Both the position numbers and the translations under genes were made by a program. A DNA stretch of 64,000 nucleotides, taken from MedAcidi-G1 sp002294285 (GTDB lineage Bacteria > Actinomycetota > Acidimicrobiia > Acidimicrobiales > MedAcidi-G1). The stretch is taken from positions 1 to 64,000 of the forward strand of contig CAXEUY010000010.1 in NCBI GenBank assembly GCA_963999645.1, in the 5' to 3' direction. Within the stretch, counting starts at the first letter, position 1; each line of letters starts with the position of its first letter. A model generated the notes under the pieces. It made no database searches and was not told where the DNA came from. It worked only from the letters and a program-made list of their open reading frames with translations. Shown piece by piece: positions 26,913 to 35,158 of this stretch.

Positions 26913-28280
26913 ATGCCAGCACCTATTTTTATGCCGAAACTGGGTTTGACTATGACCGAAGGAACCCTGACTGAGTGGCTAGTTTCTACTGGTGAAACTG
27001 TAAGCCAGGGACAACCTGTGGCTTCAATAGAAACAGACAAAATAGAAACCGAAATAGAAGCCGAAGCTGAAGGAATATTGCACCAGTCAGCGAAATCTGG
27101 TGAAGTTTTCGAATGTGGATTAGTTTTAGGCTGGATATTAGAAGAAGGCGAGGAGCCACCTGAAAATTCTGAACCTGAAAATTCTGAACCTGAAAAGAAA
27201 AATATTCCAGCTGTCGACTTAAGTGTAAATACTGAAAACGAAACAAAGACAAAAACTGGTCGTGTTGCAGCTTCTCCTGCTGCAAAAAAACTTGCTCGAG
27301 AAAAAGGAATTGACCTCTCTATCATCTCAGGAAGCGGCCCCGGCGGAAGAATAGTTGTAGAGGATGTTGAAGCAGTTTCTACCAATGAGATAACAGTTGC
27401 TAATTCTGCACCTGATAACGCTAAAGCCTCACAAGCAGCGGTTAACGAAGCACAAAAATTAGGAGTGGATCTTAGAGATGTAAAAACATCTTCAAAAGAT
27501 AAAAGAATAAGAAAATCAGACGTTCAAGAACACATAAAAAGCTCTCCAGGGTCAAATGAAGGCACGAATGAAGGTTTTACCTTCGACCCAATAGGTGAAG
27601 GAGAACGAGTTCCAATTACTGGAATGAGAAGAGTTATTTCAGACCGAATGCACGCAAGTATCCAAGGCATGGCGCAGTTAACCCTTCACCTTGATGTAGA
27701 TATGGATAACGCAATTTCTCTCCGCAAGAATATGGAAGCTGACGATTCATTGCCTGGGTATACAGATTTCGTAATCGCTTCAGTAGCTCGTGCATTAAAA
27801 ATTCATCCTTTACTTAATTCACAAATGCTAGAGAATGAAATCCTTCAGCTAAATGAAATAAATGTTGGAATGGCTGTTGCTCTTGATGAAGGTTTAGTTG
27901 TGCCTGTAATAAGAAATGCTGATCAACTTTCTCTTAAGGAAATTGCCGAAAATACTTCTCGTCTGGCGAAGCAGGCTAGAAGTGGAAAATTGGCATTGGA
28001 AGATCTTGAAGGTGGAACTTTTTCTGTTTCTTCATTAGGAATGTTTGGGGTTGATGGCTTCACACCTGTAATTAATCCTCCAAACTCTGCAATTTTGGGT
28101 GTTGGTCGTATACGTGAAGACATGACTTGGGTAGACCAGAAACCAACAAAAGTGTCGAGAATGGTCTTAAGCCTTACTTGGGACCATCGTGTTTTAGATG
28201 GAGCGCCTGCGGCAGATTTTGCTAAAACAGTAAAATCAGGTCTAGAAAACCCAGAATCTTTAATAGATGCAGACAGTTAG
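26913..28280 (+). CDS. Dihydrolipoamide acyltransferase E2 component
   Basis: A 455-residue E2. The lipoyl domain has the lipoylated K43 in ETDKIE. A Pro/Glu linker with a short tandem repeat follows (around residues 83-95). A peripheral subunit-binding domain lies at about 117-153 (SPAAKKLAREKGID, GPGGRIVVEDV). A second shorter PSBD-like segment lies at about 173-208. The catalytic acyltransferase domain carries H425 and D429 in DHRVLDG. It swings acyl groups from E1 to CoA. E3 (dihydrolipoamide dehydrogenase) is not in the window. The stop overlaps convergent psuG by 4 bp. Confidence 0.88.
   Translation: MPAPIFMPKLGLTMTEGTLTEWLVSTGETVSQGQPVASIETDKIETEIEAEAEGILHQSAKSGEVFECGLVLGWILEEGEEPPENSEPENSEPEKKNIPAVDLSVNTENETKTKTGRVAASPAAKKLAREKGIDLSIISGSGPGGRIVVEDVEAVSTNEITVANSAPDNAKASQAAVNEAQKLGVDLRDVKTSSKDKRIRKSDVQEHIKSSPGSNEGTNEGFTFDPIGEGERVPITGMRRVISDRMHASIQGMAQLTLHLDVDMDNAISLRKNMEADDSLPGYTDFVIASVARALKIHPLLNSQMLENEILQLNEINVGMAVALDEGLVVPVIRNADQLSLKEIAENTSRLAKQARSGKLALEDLEGGTFSVSSLGMFGVDGFTPVINPPNSAILGVGRIREDMTWVDQKPTKVSRMVLSLTWDHRVLDGAPAADFAKTVKSGLENPESLIDADS
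27159..27196 (+). repeat. 15-bp in-frame tandem repeat in E2 linker
   Basis: Two complete copies plus half a copy of CCTGAAAATTCTGAA encode repeated Pro-Glu-Asn-Ser-Glu units in the flexible linker behind the lipoyl domain. Being a multiple of three, copy-number change would lengthen or shorten the swinging arm without a frameshift. Confidence 0.85.
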
Positions 28281-29176
28281 CCCGCCATTTGTATAGCTAC
28301 TTCGCCTGCTGTTTTAACATTGTTCAAAATTAAATCAATATTTGCCTGAAGAGTAAGATTACCACTGGCTTCCGAAACTTTTTCTAGCAAAAATGGAGTA
28401 ATTGCGTTCCCTGTAATGCCAGCTGATTTGGCTTTTTCAAGACTTTGATTAATAGCATCTTCAACAATTTTTTGGTCTACAGATTTTTCTTTTGGTATTG
28501 GTACTGCTACAAGTTGACCGGTATCTAAACCAATTTGCCAATGGGCCTGCAGTAAAGCGGCAACCTCTTCCGCCCCAGTAGCTGTAATCTTTGTTTTTAA
28601 GCTGCCACCCGATGTCCAAAATTCTGGAAAAGTATCCGTTTTATAGCCAATGACCGGCACTCCGAGAGTTTCCAAAAGTTCAAGTGTTCGCGGAATATCG
28701 AGTATCGATTTCACACCTGCACAAATAACAGCAACTGGAATTTCAGACAGTGCTTTAAGATCTGCAGAAATATCACCGTCGTTACCTCTGTGCACTCCAC
28801 CAATTCCGCCCGTAGCAAAAATTTGGATACCGGATTTATGTGCTGCGAACATGGTTGTAGCAACAGTCGTTGCACCAAGTGATTTTCCAGCTAGGACTGT
28901 TCCCAGAGTGTTAAAACTGGTTTTTTCTACGTCATTTTCAGTACCTAAAAGTTCTATTTCTTCATGACTTAGACCTACCTGCAAGTGACCGTCAATTACA
29001 GCGACAGTGGCAGGAACAACTTGTAAATCTCTCAAAATTTTTTCAGATTTTGCAGCCACTTCTATATTTAAAGGAGAAGGAAGCCCATGAGAAATAAGAG
29101 TTGACTCTAAAGCGACAACGGGTTTTTTTGTTCTTACAGCTTCTTGGATTTCTTCAGAAATTTTCAACAGACTCAT
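28277..29176 (-). CDS. psuG: Pseudouridine-5'-phosphate glycosidase
   Basis: PsuG splits pseudouridine 5'-phosphate into uracil and ribose 5-phosphate. Family blocks seen are ALESTLISHGLP near the N-terminus, VAVIDGHLQVGLS, ATGGIGGVHRG, and the C-terminal GNAITPFLLEKV. ATG at 29176 gives 299 aa. An upstream in-frame extension to 29224 would place a good promoter inside the gene, so it is rejected. The kinase PsuK that supplies the substrate is not visible here. It diverges from the purine nucleoside phosphorylase operon and joins it in nucleoside use. Confidence 0.9.
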   Translation of the reverse strand: MSLLKISEEIQEAVRTKKPVVALESTLISHGLPSPLNIEVAAKSEKILRDLQVVPATVAVIDGHLQVGLSHEEIELLGTENDVEKTSFNTLGTVLAGKSLGATTVATTMFAAHKSGIQIFATGGIGGVHRGNDGDISADLKALSEIPVAVICAGVKSILDIPRTLELLETLGVPVIGYKTDTFPEFWTSGGSLKTKITATGAEEVAALLQAHWQIGLDTGQLVAVPIPKEKSVDQKIVEDAINQSLEKAKSAGITGNAITPFLLEKVSEASGNLTLQANIDLILNNVKTAGEVAIQMAG

Positions 29177-29191
29177 AACAACCACGTTATA

Positions 29192-29220
29192 TGTATACAT
29201 AACTAATTGATTTAAGTTAA
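29192..29220 (-). promoter_or_regulatory. Sigma70-type promoter of psuG
   Basis: On the minus strand TTAACT (29220-29215) and TATACA (29197-29192) are separated by exactly 17 bp. A start site about 7 bp downstream would leave only about 8 nt before the ATG at 29176, so psuG would be almost leaderless, common in actinobacteria. Confidence 0.5.
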
Positions 29221-29358
29221 ACAATTAGATCGGTGTTTTGTATTCAGAGTTTCTTAAAGAATTTCGGCGAACTATTTACAACCCGTTTGTTTATAGGATT
29301 ATGGAATCACTAGCGATTGAAAACACTTTAGGTTTCGAAGAATTTAACGGAGAAAAAT

Positions 29359-30183
29359 ATGACAAGTTCTGACCCCTATTCTCTTGCTGAGGAAGCTGCA
29401 AATGAACTAGCAGAAGAAACTGGTTTAGTTAATCACGATGTAGCTTTAGTTCTTGGTTCAGGGTGGGCCGCAGCTGTTGATGAGATCGGCAGTATTTCAG
29501 CTGAAGTGGAAATGGCAAAACTACCAGGTTTCCCTGCTCCGACTGTTTTAGGGCATCGCAATTTGATCCGATCTATCAAAGTCGGTCAAAATAATGTACT
29601 TGTTTTTGGTGGAAGGGCCCATTTATATGAAGGTCACTCAGTTGACACGGTGGTGCACGGTGTACGAGTAGCAGCCTCAGCAGGATGCAAGTCGATTGTT
29701 TTGACTAATGCTGCAGGTGGGTTAAATCCCGACTGGCCAGTCGGACAGCCAGTCATTATTTCTGACCAATTGAACCTTATGGGCAATTCTCCAATGGTTG
29801 GACCAGCACCACCTGAAGGTAAGGCAATTCGCTTTGTAGATTTAACCGAAGCCTATTCATTACGGTTAAGACGGTTAGCTCAAGAAGTCGATCCAACATT
29901 ACCCAACGGAGTTTACGCCGGTTTGTTGGGAGGAGCTTTCGAAACACCAGCAGAGATTAAGATGTTTGCAAAAATGGGTGCAGATTTAGTTGGAATGTCG
30001 ACTGTTTTGGAAACTATTGCGGCAAGACACCTTGGTGTAGAAGTGCTAGGAATCTCTCTTGTTACAAATCAAGCAGCAGGCATGTCTGAAGAAAATCTTG
30101 ATCACGAGGATGTTTTAGCTGCAGCTGAAGACGCAGGACCGCGCATGATGAGTTTATTAGCTGGCATTTTGGAACGTTTGTGA
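29359..30183 (+). CDS. punA: Purine nucleoside phosphorylase
   Basis: A 274-residue low-molecular-mass (trimeric) PNP that phosphorolyses inosine/guanosine and deoxy forms to base plus (deoxy)ribose 1-phosphate. Visible marks are LVLGSGW at the phosphate loop, GRAHLYEGH, TNAAGGLNP, the base-recognising E in GAFETPAE and N in VTNQAAG. GGAG precedes the ATG. First gene of a five-gene operon. Its GTGA overlap with the phosphopentomutase-like gene couples the reaction that makes ribose 1-phosphate to the one that consumes it. Confidence 0.92.
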   Translation: MTSSDPYSLAEEAANELAEETGLVNHDVALVLGSGWAAAVDEIGSISAEVEMAKLPGFPAPTVLGHRNLIRSIKVGQNNVLVFGGRAHLYEGHSVDTVVHGVRVAASAGCKSIVLTNAAGGLNPDWPVGQPVIISDQLNLMGNSPMVGPAPPEGKAIRFVDLTEAYSLRLRRLAQEVDPTLPNGVYAGLLGGAFETPAEIKMFAKMGADLVGMSTVLETIAARHLGVEVLGISLVTNQAAGMSEENLDHEDVLAAAEDAGPRMMSLLAGILERL

Positions 30184-31871
30184 CGAAAGCAATCAGTTCA
30201 GACGAAGCTTTAGAAATTGCAAAAAAATGGCTACTAAATGATCCGGATGAAATAACAAGATCTGAAACTCAAAATTTGATCTCAGAATCCGGAGATGAAA
30301 TTATTCGAAGATTTGGCGGTTCTTTGTTGTTTGGCACAGCGGGTATACGCGGCCCCAGAGGAGCTGGGCCGATGAGAATGAACAGACTTATGGTCAGAGT
30401 AGTAGCAAGTGCCATAGCTAAAAAGTTATTAGAAGACACCCAAAATGATGAAGTGCCGTTAGTAGTAGTTGGTTACGATGCGCGTCACCAGAGTCAGGTT
30501 TTTGCAGAAGATTCTGTTCGTGTTTTAGCTACACACGGAATCAAATGTTTAATTTTGCCAGAGCCTTTGCCGACTCCTGTTTTGGCATACACCCTTTTAT
30601 CACAAAGGGCTAAAGCCGGAATAATGGTTACCGCTAGTCATAACCCCGCAGAGGATTCCGGTTACAAGGTTTACTGGGAGGACGGTGCTCAAATAACAAC
30701 TCCCATCGATACACAAATCGCTGAAAAGATCGATTACATAAATCCTCCTCTCGATACGGATTTAGCTGATTTAGACGACCCTCTGATAACAAAAGGCGGA
30801 AGTGGTTTAGTAGAAAAATATGTTGATTTTGCTTGCTCTTGTGTGTCCTCAGACACTCAACGTGAAATAAGTATTGTGTACACGCCATTGCACGGAGTTG
30901 GTAAAGAAACATTTGTTCAAGTTTTTGAAAAAGTGGGATTTGAAGATTTAGCAATTGTCGCTGCTCAAGCTGATCCAGATCCTGATTTCCCGACTGTTTC
31001 TTTTCCAAACCCGGAAGAAGAAGGAACACTAGATTTGGCAATCGAACTTGCAGACACTGAAAATGCCGATTTAGTTATTGCAAATGATCCTGATGCGGAT
31101 CGGTTAGCTGTTGTAATCAATCATGGAAAAGAGTGGCGTCATCTCAACGGAAATGAGATCGGAGTATTACTGGCAGAGCATCTTCTAAATAGAGGGCAAG
31201 AAGCAGACAGACTTGTTGTCACGACGGTTGTGTCATCTCGTTTACTTTCTAAATTGGCAGATTTCCACAAAGTAAAATACGCGGAAACACTGACGGGTTT
31301 CAAATGGATAGTTCGTCCCGGCTTAGAAGATGCGACCTCTAGATTCATATTTGGGTATGAAGAGGCACTTGGTTTTGCGATTGATGACTCAGTGCGTGAT
31401 AAGGATGGTATTACTGCAGCTTTGCTTTTTGCAGAACTGGCAGCCAGATTAAAATCTGAAGGTAAAACGGCAATTAACCTCTTGGAAGATTTGTGGAAAC
31501 GTCACGGAGTTCATAAAACTTCTTTGGTTACACAGAGATTTACTGCTGAGACAGATATTTCATCAGATTTAATGTCACCGTTGAGAAATAGTCTCCCTAA
31601 ACAAATAGCTGGATGCAACATAGTTGAATCATTTGATTTGATGACACCTGTCAAAGAGTTTCCAGCAACAGACGCAATTGTATTCATTCTTGAAAAGGGG
31701 AGAGTTGTAATTCGCCCAAGTGGAACAGAGCCGATGGTAAAGATCTATGTTGAAGCCATAGAATCAGTTATTAACGATGACATCGAGTCTGCTGAAAGAT
31801 CTGCAGAGCGTATGATAGAGAACCTATTAGATGGAGTCAGAAGTTTGTTTCCAATAGAGAGAGATAAGTAA
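30180..31871 (+). CDS. Phospho-sugar mutase, probable phosphopentomutase
   Basis: A 563-residue alpha-D-phosphohexomutase superfamily enzyme. The phosphoserine loop is TASHNP (S153), the metal loop is DPDADR, and the C-terminal phosphate site is RPSGTEP. The length and the SGYKVYWEDGAQ stretch are typical of the PGM2/PmmB subgroup, which includes phosphopentomutases. Between PNP and DeoC it most likely converts (deoxy)ribose 1-phosphate to the 5-phosphate. A glucose-1,6-bisphosphate or phosphoglucomutase role is the alternative. The start is GTG at 30180. Confidence 0.87.
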   Translation: MTKAISSDEALEIAKKWLLNDPDEITRSETQNLISESGDEIIRRFGGSLLFGTAGIRGPRGAGPMRMNRLMVRVVASAIAKKLLEDTQNDEVPLVVVGYDARHQSQVFAEDSVRVLATHGIKCLILPEPLPTPVLAYTLLSQRAKAGIMVTASHNPAEDSGYKVYWEDGAQITTPIDTQIAEKIDYINPPLDTDLADLDDPLITKGGSGLVEKYVDFACSCVSSDTQREISIVYTPLHGVGKETFVQVFEKVGFEDLAIVAAQADPDPDFPTVSFPNPEEEGTLDLAIELADTENADLVIANDPDADRLAVVINHGKEWRHLNGNEIGVLLAEHLLNRGQEADRLVVTTVVSSRLLSKLADFHKVKYAETLTGFKWIVRPGLEDATSRFIFGYEEALGFAIDDSVRDKDGITAALLFAELAARLKSEGKTAINLLEDLWKRHGVHKTSLVTQRFTAETDISSDLMSPLRNSLPKQIAGCNIVESFDLMTPVKEFPATDAIVFILEKGRVVIRPSGTEPMVKIYVEAIESVINDDIESAERSAERMIENLLDGVRSLFPIERDK

Positions 31872-31873
31872 AA

Positions 31874-32797
31874 ATGTCTACTTCTACAGTTACATCAGTT
31901 GAAACTGGTTTGCCAATAAGAGTAACTCCGGTGGATGAGGTATCACTAGAGGCTAGGGCTTCTTCGTTGGCGACAAGGTCAATAAAAACCACCAGTAAGA
32001 GAGCTGCTTTACACTTATCGATTCGTTGTATGGACCTCACAACTCTTGAAGGTGTAGACACTCCAGAAAAAGTCGCTTCATTGTGCCAAAAGGCAAAACG
32101 TCCTGACCCTACGAACGTGTCCATTCCTCAAGTTGCAGCAGTTTGTGTATATCCAGAAATGGTGGGACATGCGGTAGAAGCTACAAAAGACTCTGATGTG
32201 AAGGTGGCGAGTGTGGCTGGCGCTTTCCCAAGCGGATTATCCAATATTGATGCACGAACAGCTGATATTACTGATGCTGTAAACAGAGGCGCTGATGAAA
32301 TAGATATCGTGCTAAACAGATCAGCTTTTCTTGCAGGTGATGAGAAAAGAGCCTTTGAAGAGATAGTTGCTTCAAAAGAAGCTTGTGGTGAAGCACATCT
32401 AAAAGTTATTTTAGAGGTCGGCGAACTTGGAAGCTATGACAAAATACGTCAAGCATCGATGCTTGCGATGGCTGCAGGTGCAGATTTTATAAAAACATCA
32501 ACCGGTAAAATTTCAGAAGCATCCAGCTTGCCAAGAATGTTGTGCATGGCCGAGGCGGTTAGAGATTTTGCATACCAAACAAATATCTCTGTTGGAATTA
32601 AGGCAGCTGGCGGAATTCGTACAGCCAAACAAGCCTGGCACTACTTGGTAGTTATTGCAGAAACTTTGGGAACTGATTGGCTTAATTCTGAAAGGTTTCG
32701 TATCGGAGCTTCAAGCCTTCTAAACGATGTTCTGCTTCAATTAAAACGTCTGGATTCAGGTTTTTATAGCGGACCTGATTACGTAACGGTGGATTAG
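31874..32797 (+). CDS. deoC: Deoxyribose-phosphate aldolase
   Basis: Cleaves 2-deoxyribose 5-phosphate to acetaldehyde and glyceraldehyde 3-phosphate. The class I aldolase residues are visible: D144 (EIDIVLN), Schiff-base K207 (DFIKTSTGK) and K243 (GIKAAGGIRT). At 307 aa it is longer than the E. coli enzyme because of an N-terminal extension of roughly 45 residues, a form seen in other actinobacteria and animals. The next gene, an aldehyde dehydrogenase, starts on the very next base and could remove the acetaldehyde. Confidence 0.93.
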   Translation: MSTSTVTSVETGLPIRVTPVDEVSLEARASSLATRSIKTTSKRAALHLSIRCMDLTTLEGVDTPEKVASLCQKAKRPDPTNVSIPQVAAVCVYPEMVGHAVEATKDSDVKVASVAGAFPSGLSNIDARTADITDAVNRGADEIDIVLNRSAFLAGDEKRAFEEIVASKEACGEAHLKVILEVGELGSYDKIRQASMLAMAAGADFIKTSTGKISEASSLPRMLCMAEAVRDFAYQTNISVGIKAAGGIRTAKQAWHYLVVIAETLGTDWLNSERFRIGASSLLNDVLLQLKRLDSGFYSGPDYVTVD

Positions 32798-34288
32798 ATG
32801 GGAATGTCAAACTTTAAAGAAGGTTCTGATTCGGAGGATTTCGGGATTGATTACGCTCCGGCAGTCGAATCAACCAGTCTGCTGAATATAAAAGAAAAGT
32901 ACGGACTTTTTATTAATGGCGATTTTTTAGACACTTCGTCTTCAAAATTTTTTAAGACATTAGACCCGTCGACAGAAAAACCATTGGCGGAAATAACGGA
33001 AGCTTCTGCTGCAGATGTTGACAAAGCAGTTAAGGCAGCGAGGAATGCTTATGAAAAGTACTGGATGAATATGTCCGGAGCAGTTCGCGCTCGTTACTTA
33101 TTCCGGATAGCACGTCACCTTCAAGAAAGATCTCGAGAGTTCGCAGTTTTGGAAACTTTGGATGGGGGGAAACCAATAAAAGAAAGTAGAGATGTTGACC
33201 TTCCTCTTGCTGCCGCTCACTTTTTTTATCATGCCGGTTGGGCGGACAAGCTTGAATACGCTTTTCCACAGAGAAAAATCGAACCTCATGGCGTAGTAGG
33301 GCAGATAATTCCTTGGAATTTTCCCTTACTTATGGCTTCATGGAAACTAGCTCCAGCATTGGCTTGTGGTAACACTGTTGTTTTAAAGCCGGCAGAGACA
33401 ACACCACTAACTGCTTTGTTGCTTGCTGAAGTTATACAAGACGTGGATTTACCTCCAGGGGTAATAAATATTGTTACAGGAGCTGGGGAAACTGGTTCAG
33501 CATTGGTTGAACATCCTAATGTTGACAAACTAGCTTTTACAGGGTCCACTGAAGTTGGAAAGTTAATTCAACGCTCAGCAGTAAAACGCAATTTGCCTTT
33601 GACTCTAGAGTTAGGTGGCAAAGCGCCTCATGTTATTTTTGAAGATGCAGCACTAGATCAGGCGATTGAAGGAGTAATCAACGGGATTTTCTTTAATCAG
33701 GGTCATGTGTGCTGTGCTGGCTCACGACTACTCGTGCAAGAATCTATTGCCGAGCATTTTATCGACCGACTACAAAAAAGAATAGATCTCTTGAGAGTCG
33801 GAAATCCGCTCGACAAAAATACTGATATTGGAGCCATAAATTCAAAATCTCAACTTGAAAGAATAGATAAACTTGTTAATGCCGGTATAGAAGAAGGCGC
33901 TGAGGTTTACAAACCTTCGTGTTCCTTGCCGGAAAATGGATATTGGTATCCCCCTACTGTTTTAACCGGAGTTCAGCAGAGTCACCGAGTTGCGCGCGAA
34001 GAAATTTTCGGCCCCGTTTTAGTAGTTCAGACTTTTAGAACTCCAGAAGAAGCTTTGGAAAAAGCAAACAATACCCCTTATGGTCTATCTGCAGGTATTT
34101 GGACAGAAAAAGGATCACTAATCCATTGGATGGCGGAACGTATGCGTGCAGGAGTCATTTGGGCGAATACATTTAACAAGTTTGATCCAACAAGTCCTTT
34201 TGGTGGTTACAAGGAAAGCGGTTTCGGACGAGAAGGTGGCATGCATGGTCTAGCCCCTTATTTGAAGACAAAGAGAAAGCGTAAATAG
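32798..34288 (+). CDS. Aldehyde dehydrogenase, catalytic half of an ALDH16-like pair
   Basis: A complete 496-residue ALDH. NAD-binding PWNFP (172-176), FTGSTEVG (247-254), general base E271 (LELGGK) and catalytic C305 (QGHVCCAGSR) are all present, as is the C-terminal PFGGYKESG block. It directly follows deoC, so oxidation of acetaldehyde or a deoxysugar aldehyde is likely. The following gene is a short ALDH without an active site. The two together (496 + 281 aa) have the length and order of bacterial single-chain ALDH16. Confidence 0.88.
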   Translation: MGMSNFKEGSDSEDFGIDYAPAVESTSLLNIKEKYGLFINGDFLDTSSSKFFKTLDPSTEKPLAEITEASAADVDKAVKAARNAYEKYWMNMSGAVRARYLFRIARHLQERSREFAVLETLDGGKPIKESRDVDLPLAAAHFFYHAGWADKLEYAFPQRKIEPHGVVGQIIPWNFPLLMASWKLAPALACGNTVVLKPAETTPLTALLLAEVIQDVDLPPGVINIVTGAGETGSALVEHPNVDKLAFTGSTEVGKLIQRSAVKRNLPLTLELGGKAPHVIFEDAALDQAIEGVINGIFFNQGHVCCAGSRLLVQESIAEHFIDRLQKRIDLLRVGNPLDKNTDIGAINSKSQLERIDKLVNAGIEEGAEVYKPSCSLPENGYWYPPTVLTGVQQSHRVAREEIFGPVLVVQTFRTPEEALEKANNTPYGLSAGIWTEKGSLIHWMAERMRAGVIWANTFNKFDPTSPFGGYKESGFGREGGMHGLAPYLKTKRKRK

Positions 34289-35133
34289 TGACAGGAAATA
34301 TACCAATAGCCAAGACCTATAAGCTTTTTATTAACGGATCCTTCCCGCGTTCAGAGTCAGGAAGAACTTTCTCGGTTGTTGATTCGCAAGGTGAACTTAT
34401 TGCTAACGTTTCTCAAGCGTCGCGAAAAGATCTTCGTGAAGCAGTTAGGGCAGCAAGATCCGCCCAAAATGCCTGGGCATCAAGAACTGCTTATAATCGA
34501 GGACAGATTCTTTACCGTGTAGCGGAAATGATTGAATCAAGGAAAGTAGAATTTTCAGAGTTACTTAAAAGTTTTGGGGTTAATAGTCGTACTGCAACAC
34601 GTGAAGTTGAAGAATCAATACAGAGATGGGTTTGGTACGCTGGATGGTCTGACAAGTACAGTCAAATTCTAGGTTCTGTCAATCCAGTCTCTGGACCCTA
34701 TTTCAACTTCACGGTTCCTGAACCAACTGGAGTAGTAGGGATAATCCCCCCTAAGGAACCTTCAATGTTGGGCTTAATCTCAAGACTTGTTCCTGTAATA
34801 GTCAGTGGTAACACAGCAGTGGTTGTTTCTGAGGGTCATAGTTCACTGACGGCAGTTACTATTGCTGAGGTGTTAGCTACATCTGATGTGCCTCCAGGTG
34901 TGGTAAATATTTTGACAGGCGATCAAGCCGATCTACTTCCATGGATTGTTGGTCATTTGGATGTCAACGCAGTTGACATAAGTGGGATCAATCAAGATCA
35001 AGATCTAACTGTTTTGGAAGAAGCTGCATCGAATGTCAAACGTTTGATATCACGTGAAATTGATGAGGAAAGCCTAGAACTTATAACTGACTTTTTAGAA
35101 ATGAAAACGGTTTGGCACCCCATTGGCAGATAG
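34288..35133 (+). CDS. Truncated ALDH-fold pseudoenzyme, second half of ALDH16-like pair
   Basis: A 281-residue protein with only the NAD-binding/oligomerisation part of an ALDH. It begins YKLFINGSFPRSESG and keeps a Rossmann-like stretch (GVVGIIPPKEP, GNTAVVVSEG, VPPGVVNILTG). PWNFP is changed to PPKEP, FTGS to DISG, and the whole catalytic-Cys domain is absent. It is too regular and too tightly coupled (TAGTG overlap with the ALDH stop) to be a decaying pseudogene. In ALDH16 a C-terminal pseudo-ALDH domain shields or stabilises the active one, and that role is inferred here. Confidence 0.8.
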   Translation: MTGNIPIAKTYKLFINGSFPRSESGRTFSVVDSQGELIANVSQASRKDLREAVRAARSAQNAWASRTAYNRGQILYRVAEMIESRKVEFSELLKSFGVNSRTATREVEESIQRWVWYAGWSDKYSQILGSVNPVSGPYFNFTVPEPTGVVGIIPPKEPSMLGLISRLVPVIVSGNTAVVVSEGHSSLTAVTIAEVLATSDVPPGVVNILTGDQADLLPWIVGHLDVNAVDISGINQDQDLTVLEEAASNVKRLISREIDEESLELITDFLEMKTVWHPIGR

Positions 35134-35137
35134 TTTT

Positions 35138-35158
35138 TTAGACAAATATTTTGTCTAA
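35138..35158. other. Short AT-rich hairpin at convergent gene ends
   Basis: TTAGACAAA and TTTGTCTAA form a perfect 9-bp stem around a 3-nt loop, covering the deoA stop and lying 5 bp past the ALDH-like stop. It has no good T-tract on either side, so a role as weak terminator or RNA 3'-end stabiliser is only possible. Confidence 0.3.

Noticed and set aside
26894..27385. Antisense frame of 163 codons opposite the E2 gene
   Set aside because: A shadow of the E2 coding strand: Ser/Phe-rich low-complexity reading with no family features.
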